Of a stretch of DNA of 64,000 nt, positions 25,372 to 33,823 are shown one piece after another. The position numbers were made by a program, and so were the translations under genes. The notes beneath the pieces were generated by a model that worked only from the letters and a program-made list of their open reading frames with translations, had not been told where the DNA came from and did no database searches. Origin of the DNA: Chitinophagaceae bacterium (GTDB lineage Bacteria > Bacteroidota > Bacteroidia > Chitinophagales > Chitinophagaceae); the NCBI GenBank assembly GCA_004028795.1, contig SAIW01000010.1, positions 124,001 to 188,000 on the forward strand, given 5' to 3'. Positions within the stretch are counted from its first letter, which is position 1. Each line of letters opens with the position of its first letter.

Positions 25372-28300
25372 TATTTATTTTTATTAAAACGAAATAAAAC
25401 AGGCTTTTCATTGTTCTGAAGAAAGATAAATGCTTCCTCCTTTTTAATATGTACCGGCTGAATATCACGTACCATTCCACTAAGATTGATACCTGATTCT
25501 TTTGTTGTTAAAACGGTAAAACCGTTTTTATGATTATTCAGTAAAATCCAACCCGGGCTTGCGTCTAAACGCCCTAATTGCGGCTGAAAATTAAACTCAT
25601 TTCCACCTAATAGCAGGTCTATGTATCCATCATTATTTACATCTTTACAAGCTATTGCTTTTACAGAAGATAGCTGTACCTGAACAGGTAATTTAATTAT
25701 TTCAAATTCATAATTGCCTTTGTTTATAGCAATAATTGACGAACTGTAGTTAACCTGCTTTATAGTTGTTTTTGCTAATTGCTCTGCCGTAAATAAATCT
25801 TTAATTGTTTTAGTGGCATATTCTGCATGATGCAGGTTTTCCTTTTTTAATACAGGCAATTCATCCTGTACTTCACGTTTCATGAATAATGGTTTATCAT
25901 TTCCATCAATAGTTCGGGTGATGATTTTATCTGTTCTGCCATTATCATCAAAATCGCCGATGAAAATTTTTACAGGTTGTGTTACAGATGGCTTTAAGGA
26001 AAAGTTCTCACCTAAATTTCCTAAAATAAAATCCGGCTTTCCGTCGTTATTAATATCTGTTACAGCTAAGCTTTGCCACCATCCTTCCAAAGCATTCAGA
26101 TTGGTTTTTATTGCATTGAATTTTCCATTTGTGTACTTAAACACCTGAATACCCATCCATTCTCCTGTAATAATTAATTCATTTTTTCCATCATTATCAA
26201 TGTCTGCCCAGCAAGCAGCTTTAATCATACCTAAATTATCAATACCATTTAATTGTGCTGCAGGCATATCCGTAAAGATTCCTTTGCCGTTATTGATATA
26301 AATGTGACTAAGCGGTGTAACGCCGTATTCTTTAGATACACATCCTGCACCAACAAATAAATCCATATCGCCGTCTCCATCAAAATCATTTGCAGCAATA
26401 ACACTGATATTATCTTTATTAATCGGGAAGGCATTAGCAGCTAAAGTAAAATTGGCTTTACCGTCATTCAATAATAAGCGATGCTGTAATTCACGGCTGG
26501 CTGGCATTGCAGCGTTTCCTGCCGCAGTAATTAATAAGTCTTTATAACCATCACCATTGGCATCAAAAAATAAAACGGCAGCATCTTCAAAACCCATGAA
26601 CTGTTTTAAAGCGGGTATTTCTTTTTTTATAAATCCGTTATTCGTCTGTATGTACAAACTGCCTTGTTGTTGAGCACTTCCACCAATATAAATATCATCC
26701 AATCCATCTCCATTTATATCTGCAACTGCACATTTCGGGCCTTCGGCTGAAAGCATTTGCGGTATGGCTCTTTCAGCATAAAAATCTGTGTAATCATCTT
26801 CAACATGTTTAGAAAAACTATTGGGTTGTTCTGTAAAAACCGGCTGACTATTCTGTTGCTGAATAGTTTTTATTTTATCTCCGCTTGTTGGTTGTGTTAA
26901 TTGTAATACTTTATTTATTTCTGGATGAATGATTGTAGTATGTAATAAATTTGGCCAGATAATTACCAAAGAATCGATAACGGTTGCTTTACCTAAACCA
27001 ATAATTTGCTTGTAATCAACAGATGATTGAAAGCCTCTCGCAGGGATAACTTCTTTACTTAAAATTTCATTTTTATTGTACACTAAAATTTTACTTCCCA
27101 CAGCAAAAGTATTGCTGCTGCTTCCTTTTAGCTGAATACCGATGTAATTATTCTTATTTTGTTCCCTACTATTATTTTTTATAATAAAACATTTTTCGTT
27201 GGTATTATTTACTACCAAATCCAAATCGCCGTCGTTATCCAAATCTGCATAAGCAGCCCCGTTTGAAAAAGAGTTCTGCGTTAATCCCCAATTAGTGCTT
27301 TCATCACTAAAACTTAAGTTCCCTTTATTTCGAAACATTTTATTAGGTACTGCAATAGAAGGTATTTTATTAACTAACTCAGTTAAATTCTTTTTGCCCG
27401 TTGCAATCATTTTTTCTCTTATCTCATTGGCATCAAAATCTAAAAAATCCTGATTGGTTAAATCTCTGTAAATACCGTTACAAACATATAAATCTGTTAA
27501 GCCGTCGTTATCTGCATCAAACATTAAAGCACCCCAACTCCATTCACTTGCATTAACACCTGCATAGTTAGCTATATCATAGAACTTACCTTCTTTATTA
27601 TTTAGTTGCAAAGTATTTTGTAAAAATTGATGATAAAAACCATTACGTTCCTTTAACCGGTATTGATCAATATCATCAAAACTTAAGGTTGTTTTTAAAC
27701 GGTAATCATCAGCAGGTAACATGTCAGTTGTAAAAATATCCGGGTAGCCATCGTTATTAATATCTCCGAAATCGGCTCCCATAGAGGCATAGCTGTTATG
27801 CTGCATCCATTGCTCTGTTTCGTCTTTAAAAGTTCCGTTTCTTTGATTAATGTATAAATAGTCTCTTTCAAAGAAGTCATTTGATACAAATACATCAGGA
27901 TAATGATCTCCATTAACATCACCAACAGTAACTCCTAAACCAAAGCTCATTAGTGTTCCATGAATGCCTGCCTGCTGTGTTACTTCAACAAAATGTCCGT
28001 TATCATTCCTGTATAAATGATCACCTCCTCCTTTTAAATCATCCTCTACTTTCCATTGACTGGCTATTAAATCTCTCTGATGCGGATATCCCAAACTGTT
28101 AACCGGAACAGGGCTGTTATTAATAATAAAACAATCCAAATCTCCATCCATATCATAATCAAAAAAACTTGCATGTGTGGTATAGCCATCATTATCTAAA
28201 CCATATTCATGAGCTTTTTCTGTAAATGTTAAGTCATGATTATTAATAAAGAGTTGGTTTTTTCTTAATTCAGGATGATGCATATTACCTGCATTGCAAA

Positions 28301-28679
28301 CATAAATATCCAACCATCCATCATTATTTATATCTACGAAAACCACGCCTGTACTGAATTGCAGCTTATTACCAAACCCTGCTTTTTCTGAAATATCTTC
28401 AAATTGAAAATTGCCTTTATTTAAGTATAACTTGTTGGCACCTTGATTAGCAGTAAAAAATAAATCGGGTAAGCCATCATTATTAATATCTCCTGCTGCT
28501 ACTCCGCCCCCGTTGTAAAAATTTCTGTAATTGAGAATGTTAATACTATCATTATCTGTAACAGTATTAATAAAATCCACTCCGGTATTTTCCATTAATT
28601 GAAAAAGTGGTGGTTGTGTATTTTTCTGCTTACAGGAAAATAACATTATAATACATAACACTAACAGCAAACGCTTCAT
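25371..28679 (-). CDS. FG-GAP/VCBS-repeat lipoprotein with ASPIC-UnbV domain (second of three)
   Basis: This 1102-residue paralogue of its two neighbours has a lipobox ending at Cys16 (LFSC). It contains the same two FG-GAP blocks with repeated DINNDGxxD motifs and the central ASPIC/UnbV domain (VGSKILVYNKNEILSKEVIPARGFQSSVDY). By eye it is closer to the first copy (28685-32020) than to the third: both share stretches such as GGGDHLYRNDNGHFVEVT and VSND-[FS]-[FY]-ERDYLYINQ. It starts five bases after the first copy and overlaps the third by one base, so the three are one transcript. The ligand is unknown. Confidence 0.88.
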   Translation of the reverse strand: MKRLLLVLCIIMLFSCKQKNTQPPLFQLMENTGVDFINTVTDNDSINILNYRNFYNGGGVAAGDINNDGLPDLFFTANQGANKLYLNKGNFQFEDISEKAGFGNKLQFSTGVVFVDINNDGWLDIYVCNAGNMHHPELRKNQLFINNHDLTFTEKAHEYGLDNDGYTTHASFFDYDMDGDLDCFIINNSPVPVNSLGYPHQRDLIASQWKVEDDLKGGGDHLYRNDNGHFVEVTQQAGIHGTLMSFGLGVTVGDVNGDHYPDVFVSNDFFERDYLYINQRNGTFKDETEQWMQHNSYASMGADFGDINNDGYPDIFTTDMLPADDYRLKTTLSFDDIDQYRLKERNGFYHQFLQNTLQLNNKEGKFYDIANYAGVNASEWSWGALMFDADNDGLTDLYVCNGIYRDLTNQDFLDFDANEIREKMIATGKKNLTELVNKIPSIAVPNKMFRNKGNLSFSDESTNWGLTQNSFSNGAAYADLDNDGDLDLVVNNTNEKCFIIKNNSREQNKNNYIGIQLKGSSSNTFAVGSKILVYNKNEILSKEVIPARGFQSSVDYKQIIGLGKATVIDSLVIIWPNLLHTTIIHPEINKVLQLTQPTSGDKIKTIQQQNSQPVFTEQPNSFSKHVEDDYTDFYAERAIPQMLSAEGPKCAVADINGDGLDDIYIGGSAQQQGSLYIQTNNGFIKKEIPALKQFMGFEDAAVLFFDANGDGYKDLLITAAGNAAMPASRELQHRLLLNDGKANFTLAANAFPINKDNISVIAANDFDGDGDMDLFVGAGCVSKEYGVTPLSHIYINNGKGIFTDMPAAQLNGIDNLGMIKAACWADIDNDGKNELIITGEWMGIQVFKYTNGKFNAIKTNLNALEGWWQSLAVTDINNDGKPDFILGNLGENFSLKPSVTQPVKIFIGDFDDNGRTDKIITRTIDGNDKPLFMKREVQDELPVLKKENLHHAEYATKTIKDLFTAEQLAKTTIKQVNYSSSIIAINKGNYEFEIIKLPVQVQLSSVKAIACKDVNNDGYIDLLLGGNEFNFQPQLGRLDASPGWILLNNHKNGFTVLTTKESGINLSGMVRDIQPVHIKKEEAFIFLQNNEKPVLFRFNKNK

Positions 28680-28684
28680 GAATG

Positions 28685-31600
28685 TTATTTAATTTTTGTT
28701 TGAAGAGAAAATAATAAGGGGTATTCATTGTTTTGCAATATCAATATACGTTTATCAGTCTTACTGTTTAATTGCACTATGTCTCTAACTTCCCCTCTTA
28801 TATTAAAGCCTGTTTGTTTTGCATCAACAACAGTAAAATTTCTTTTACCATTATTAATTAAAATATCACCAAAGCCTGCATCTAATTTTTCATACTGCGG
28901 AAGAAAACCGAATTGATTACTACCGATAATTATATCAGGTTTGTTATCGTTATTTACATCCATCACATGAATTGTATTGATGCACGAAAGTTGTGCCGTT
29001 ACCGGTAATTTTTCAATGCTAAAGTTTCCATTTCCATTATTATAAGCAATGCATGATGAAGCATAATTGAACTGCTTTACAATAGCTTTACTCATTATTT
29101 CTTTCGGGAATAAATCCTGTATAGCCTGATGCGAGTACACTTCATTCTTCAGATTATTTTTTTTAATTGACGGAATCTGTTCTTCCAAATCATGCTTTAA
29201 AGAAACAGGCATATCTTTTCCATTAACCGTATACGTAAGAATTTTATCAATGTTACCATTCAAATCATAATCATTCAACCAAAGTTTTACCGGGTTTTTC
29301 TCATCAGGTTGCAATAAAAAATTCTCCCCGATATTTCCTAATATCAAATCATTTTTACCATCATCATTCAAATCTGCAACGGCTATGCTTTGCCACCAGC
29401 CATATAAATTATTAAGATTAGATTTTACTTCAACAAAATGATTGTTGCTGAACGAAAATATTTTAGGATACATCCACTCACCAACAACAATTAAATCACT
29501 TTTATTATCCCCGGTAACATCTGCAAATGCAGCACCGGTAACCATTCCCATATAAGCAATATCTTTATTAACTGTTGCAGCTATGTCTTTAAACCTGCCT
29601 TTACCATCGTTTATAAATACAAAACTTTGCGGGTCTTTTCCATATACACCCGGGTAATTTCTTCCACCTGCAAATACATCAATAAAGCCATCATTATTAA
29701 AGTCCGCCGCTATTACGGTTCCAATATTCATTCCTGTATTGGGAAATGCATCGGCATCTAAACTGAAATTGCCTTTGCCATCATTTTTAAATAAACGAAA
29801 TTGTAATTCTCTGCTTGCGATTGGATATTGATTGCCACCTGGGCATACCAATAAGTCCATATCGCCATCATGATCGTAATCTAAAAAAACAGAGCAGGCA
29901 TCTTCAAAAGATAAAAACTGGTTAAAGATTTTTTCTTCTTTTAAGGTAAAAGAACCATTTGCATTTTGAAGATATAATTGTCCGGGATGATTGGGTGTAC
30001 CACCTATAAATAGATCTTCTAAACCATCGCCATTAACATCGGCTTTAGCAGCTTTAGGACCTTCTCTTGATAATACTTTAGGAATATTTCTTTCAGTATA
30101 AAAATCAACAAAATTATTTTCTTCGTGCTTTAAGAATGAAGTTGTTGGTTGAATTTTGAAATAAGTTTCGCTTGTTTTTGTATTGGAGTAATAAGCTTGT
30201 TTTTTCAGAGCTGTATCATTTTGATTGAATAACAGTGTTGTATTTATTTGTGGGTACATTACGGTTGTAATGCTTCTGTTTGGCCATGTAATTTTAAGAG
30301 AATCTATGGTACTTTGCTTGCCTAGACCAAATACTAATTTATAATCTACACTGGACTGAAACCCTCGGCTGGGAATATTTTCACGGGTTTGTATTTCATT
30401 ATTATAATACAGTTGCACTTTTGTTCCTACTGCAAACGGATTCTTTTCATTTCCCTTCAAGACAATACTTACATAATTATTTTTATTAATTTCTCTTGCA
30501 TTATTCTTATAGATAAATGCAGGTTGGTTTTGGTTGCAGATAATTAAATCTAAATCACCATCATTATCTAAATCTGCATAAGCTGCTCCGTTAGAAAATG
30601 TTGGTTGTCCTAAACCCCAGGCTGCACCAATATCTGTAAAGTGTAAGTTTTTATCGTTTCTGTAAATCTTATTAGGTAAAGGTGTTTGCGGAATTTCTTT
30701 TAATACTTTATCTACTTCTTCTTTCTTACCTGTCAACACCATTTTTTGAATGACATCATTGGCAAAAAATTCCATAAAATCTAAGTTGGTAACATCTCTG
30801 TTTACACCATTGCAAACTAATAAATCGTTCCACCCATCATTATCCATATCAAACATTAAAGCACCCCAACTCCAATCTGTTGCTGCAACGCCGGCATATC
30901 TTGCTATATCCGCAAACTTGCCGTTTCTGTTATTTAACTGCAAACAGTTTTTTGTAAATTGATAATAAAAACCAGATTGTAATTTGGAGTTGAATAAATC
31001 AATATGATCGAAAGAGCCTGTTGTTTTTAAACGATAATCATTCAATGGAAGCATATCTGTTGTAAATAAATCAGGATAGCCATCATTATTAATATCTGCA
31101 ATATCTGCACCCATTGAAGAGAAACTTGTATGTTGAAACCAATCTTCCAGTTCATCTTTAAACGTTCCATTCTTTTGATTAATGTATAAATAATCTCTTT
31201 CATAGGAGTCATTTGAAACAAACACATCAGGATACCCGTCGTTATTTATATCGCCAACAGAAACACCTAAACCAAAACTTATCAACCCTCCATGAATACC
31301 TGCCTGTCTTGTTACTTCAACAAAATGTCCGTTATCATTTCTGTATAAATGGTCGCCACCACCTTTTAAAAAATTACCAATCTTCCAAACACTGTCGGGT
31401 ATATCTCTTCCGCTTGCATAGTTTAATTGATTAATAGGAACAGGGCTGTTATTAATCATAAAACAATCCAAATCTCCATCCATATCATAATCAAAAAAAG
31501 ATACTTGTGTAGTGTAGGCCGAAATTGCTAAACCGTATTGCTGTGCAGACTCTGTGAATGTTAAGTTATGGTTGTTGATGTACAATTTATTCATTCTTGT

Positions 31601-32020
31601 GCCTGTACCCATATGGCCCGATGAACAAACATAAATATCTAAATACCCGTCTCCGTTTACATCAGCCATTGTTACACCTGTATTCCACTTATCATCTTTT
31701 ATAATACCTGCTTTATCAGAAATATCTTCAAACTTTAAATTGCCTTTGTTTAAATACAGTTTATTATAACCTGTGTTTGATGTAAAAAAAACATCAGGTA
31801 AACCATCATTATTAATATCACCAATTGCCACACCGCTTCCGTTATAAAAGTTCCTGAACAAAAAACTGTTTTCTAATCTTCCGTCCACAACAGTATTGGT
31901 AAAGTCAACACCCGTACTATCCTTTGATAGTAAAGAAAAAAGTGTTTGTTCTTCTTTCGTATTGTTATTACATGAAACAAAAAAGAATATGATAAAACTA
32001 AAGCAAGCTATTCTGAACAT
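28685..32020 (-). CDS. FG-GAP/VCBS-repeat lipoprotein with ASPIC-UnbV domain (first of three)
   Basis: The protein has about 1111 residues from the ATG at 32020; a TTG at 32038 would add six residues before the signal and is less likely. The lipobox ends FFFVSC (Cys17 from this start). It has the same architecture as the next two genes: an N-terminal FG-GAP propeller, a central ASPIC/UnbV segment (VGTKVQLYYNNEIQTRENIPSRGFQSS) and a C-terminal FG-GAP propeller. It lies 98 bases after susD, separated from it by a strong terminator hairpin. Expression may therefore be read-through at reduced level or from a separate promoter. Confidence 0.88.
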   Translation of the reverse strand: MFRIACFSFIIFFFVSCNNNTKEEQTLFSLLSKDSTGVDFTNTVVDGRLENSFLFRNFYNGSGVAIGDINNDGLPDVFFTSNTGYNKLYLNKGNLKFEDISDKAGIIKDDKWNTGVTMADVNGDGYLDIYVCSSGHMGTGTRMNKLYINNHNLTFTESAQQYGLAISAYTTQVSFFDYDMDGDLDCFMINNSPVPINQLNYASGRDIPDSVWKIGNFLKGGGDHLYRNDNGHFVEVTRQAGIHGGLISFGLGVSVGDINNDGYPDVFVSNDSYERDYLYINQKNGTFKDELEDWFQHTSFSSMGADIADINNDGYPDLFTTDMLPLNDYRLKTTGSFDHIDLFNSKLQSGFYYQFTKNCLQLNNRNGKFADIARYAGVAATDWSWGALMFDMDNDGWNDLLVCNGVNRDVTNLDFMEFFANDVIQKMVLTGKKEEVDKVLKEIPQTPLPNKIYRNDKNLHFTDIGAAWGLGQPTFSNGAAYADLDNDGDLDLIICNQNQPAFIYKNNAREINKNNYVSIVLKGNEKNPFAVGTKVQLYYNNEIQTRENIPSRGFQSSVDYKLVFGLGKQSTIDSLKITWPNRSITTVMYPQINTTLLFNQNDTALKKQAYYSNTKTSETYFKIQPTTSFLKHEENNFVDFYTERNIPKVLSREGPKAAKADVNGDGLEDLFIGGTPNHPGQLYLQNANGSFTLKEEKIFNQFLSFEDACSVFLDYDHDGDMDLLVCPGGNQYPIASRELQFRLFKNDGKGNFSLDADAFPNTGMNIGTVIAADFNNDGFIDVFAGGRNYPGVYGKDPQSFVFINDGKGRFKDIAATVNKDIAYMGMVTGAAFADVTGDNKSDLIVVGEWMYPKIFSFSNNHFVEVKSNLNNLYGWWQSIAVADLNDDGKNDLILGNIGENFLLQPDEKNPVKLWLNDYDLNGNIDKILTYTVNGKDMPVSLKHDLEEQIPSIKKNNLKNEVYSHQAIQDLFPKEIMSKAIVKQFNYASSCIAYNNGNGNFSIEKLPVTAQLSCINTIHVMDVNNDNKPDIIIGSNQFGFLPQYEKLDAGFGDILINNGKRNFTVVDAKQTGFNIRGEVRDIVQLNSKTDKRILILQNNEYPLLFSLQTKIK

Positions 32021-32051
32021 AATAATAAACGTAAGCAATGTATTTTAAAAA

Positions 32052-32081
32052 AGAAAGGTCATTTTATAAAATGACCTTTCT
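32052..32081 (-). terminator. Perfect 15-bp palindrome with T-run after susD
   Basis: AGAAAGGTCATTTTA (32052-32066) and its exact reverse complement (32067-32081) form a hairpin with an effective 4-base loop. On the minus strand it is followed by TTTTT (51-47), which fits a rho-independent terminator or attenuator of susC-susD ahead of the three lipoprotein genes. Confidence 0.85.
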
Positions 32082-32117
32082 ATACCTCAAAACTATGAAA
32101 ACAACTGCTAATTAAAA

Positions 32118-33803
32118 TTAATAGCCAGGATTTTGGGTTAAATTAGGATTTGCTGCCAAAGCCTGATTAGGAATCGGGAATACTAAATATTTAGGATTAT
32201 CGCTTGGTTTGTATTGCCATAATTGACCGAATACACCGAAACGAATCAAATCTGTTCTTCTTTGTGTTTCCCAGAAAAACTCTCTACCTCTTTCAGTTAA
32301 TAAAGCACTAGGGTCATAAAGGGTTCCTGTAACAGAACCTGAACCAACTAATTTAATTGTTGTTAAAGGCAATGCTTTTCTTGCTGTTCTTAAAGTATTT
32401 ACTAAGGCTAAGGCAGAGGTTGCATTTGGTGTTGCCTGACGCAAGTATGCTTCTGCAACCATTAATAATACATCAGAATAACGTAAGATAACTATATCAT
32501 TGCCTGGATTGTTGGTAAAGTAAGCACCGTTATTATTAAAATCTGGTGGATACTTAATAACACGTATACCTGTTACTTCTAAATTGGCTCCTGTTTCCTG
32601 CATATTAGCAGCGATAGTAGGGTTGAAAGATAGCGGTGCTCCTTTTCTATCTTTTTGAGGAGTTCCATCTGCATCGAATTGTTGACCGATTAAGAATCCA
32701 GGTCTGATACCTGAAATATCTGTTACTCCAGGATAGTATCTTCCGCCGATTCTAGAATCAATTAAAGTATCAGCGTTTGTTGTTGCATCAACATTTGGAA
32801 ATTGAGTAACACCCGTAGTAGCTTGAGTTGGAGAGCTAAAGCTGTTATAAAAATCACTAATAGTTGAGAAACCATTCCAACCCGCATTTGGTGCTGCCGG
32901 TTTGTATGAATTATAATGCAATGTCATTTCCCATCTTGAATGAATACCACTGTTATTAGCAGCTACACCTTCATTATTAACATAAGTAAACACGTTTTCA
33001 GTAGAACCTGTACTGTTATTGGCATCAAAGTTTTTAAAATATTCAGATGACAAACTGTATTTACCACTATTGATAATTGAATTTCCCAATGTTATTACCT
33101 GTTGCATATCTGCATCGGCAAATGTTGGAGAGGCTCTGTTTACCCATGCACCTCTGTTTAAGTAGCATTTCATTAATAACATTTTACCGGCAGCTTGAGA
33201 TGCTTGACCCGCACTTGTTACAGTAGCAGGTAAATCATTCATTATCGCTGTTAATTCATCAATAATGAATTGAGCTGCTGCTGCACCTGATTTTACAGTT
33301 GGAGCATTCAATAAATTATCACCTGCATTTCTAACCGGATACTGGCCATATAGGTCTAGTAAGTAATACAATGAAAGGGCTCTTATAAATCTCGCTTCTG
33401 CTGCTTGTTGCTTAGAAGGTCCGAAGGCTAACACGTTTGTAGCATCGAAATTGATTTTATTTAAAGAGTTGAATACATTTAAAACCTGAGAGTGGTCTGC
33501 TGTCCATGTATGAGCATGTACAACTCTCCAAACTCCGTTATCATCCCAGTCACCACCTCTTGTCGGAACTAAAGATTCATCAGCAGCATTTTCTTCTAAA
33601 GAAAACAATAAATCTTGAGCATTAAAAGGTCCACCAATATCAGAGTAAGCAGCTTGTAAAAGCAAGCCCACACCGGAAGAACCTAAGGCGGTAGCTGTTT
33701 GTGAGTTGGATAATGATGAATTTAAGCTTTCATCAAGCTTGGTACAGCTTGCAGCAGTAACCAGCAAGATGGCATATAATTTTATGTTTCTAAACTTTAT
33801 CAT
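32118..33803 (-). CDS. SusD/RagB family nutrient-binding lipoprotein
   Basis: This 561-residue protein has a lipobox ending at Cys20 (TAASC). It has the TPR-rich SusD fold with the typical segments EARFIRALSLYYLLDLYGQYP, LLMVAEAYLRQ, LLTERGREFFWETQRRTDLIRFG and a C-terminal YLVFPIPNQALAANPNLTQNPGY. SusD proteins cap the SusC barrel at the cell surface and capture the glycan. It follows susC by 20 bases. The sugar is not readable from the sequence, but the neighbouring LacI, MFS and GH65 genes suggest an alpha-glucoside. Confidence 0.93.
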   Translation of the reverse strand: MIKFRNIKLYAILLVTAASCTKLDESLNSSLSNSQTATALGSSGVGLLLQAAYSDIGGPFNAQDLLFSLEENAADESLVPTRGGDWDDNGVWRVVHAHTWTADHSQVLNVFNSLNKINFDATNVLAFGPSKQQAAEARFIRALSLYYLLDLYGQYPVRNAGDNLLNAPTVKSGAAAAQFIIDELTAIMNDLPATVTSAGQASQAAGKMLLMKCYLNRGAWVNRASPTFADADMQQVITLGNSIINSGKYSLSSEYFKNFDANNSTGSTENVFTYVNNEGVAANNSGIHSRWEMTLHYNSYKPAAPNAGWNGFSTISDFYNSFSSPTQATTGVTQFPNVDATTNADTLIDSRIGGRYYPGVTDISGIRPGFLIGQQFDADGTPQKDRKGAPLSFNPTIAANMQETGANLEVTGIRVIKYPPDFNNNGAYFTNNPGNDIVILRYSDVLLMVAEAYLRQATPNATSALALVNTLRTARKALPLTTIKLVGSGSVTGTLYDPSALLTERGREFFWETQRRTDLIRFGVFGQLWQYKPSDNPKYLVFPIPNQALAANPNLTQNPGY

Positions 33804-33823
33804 AAGAATTTATTTTATACTGG

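Noticed and set aside
22063-32020. Many short repeated DNA words such as CCATCATTATTAATATC, looking array-like
   Set aside because: They encode the repeated DINNDG calcium-binding motifs of FG-GAP proteins in frame and have variable spacing; they are not a CRISPR or satellite array.
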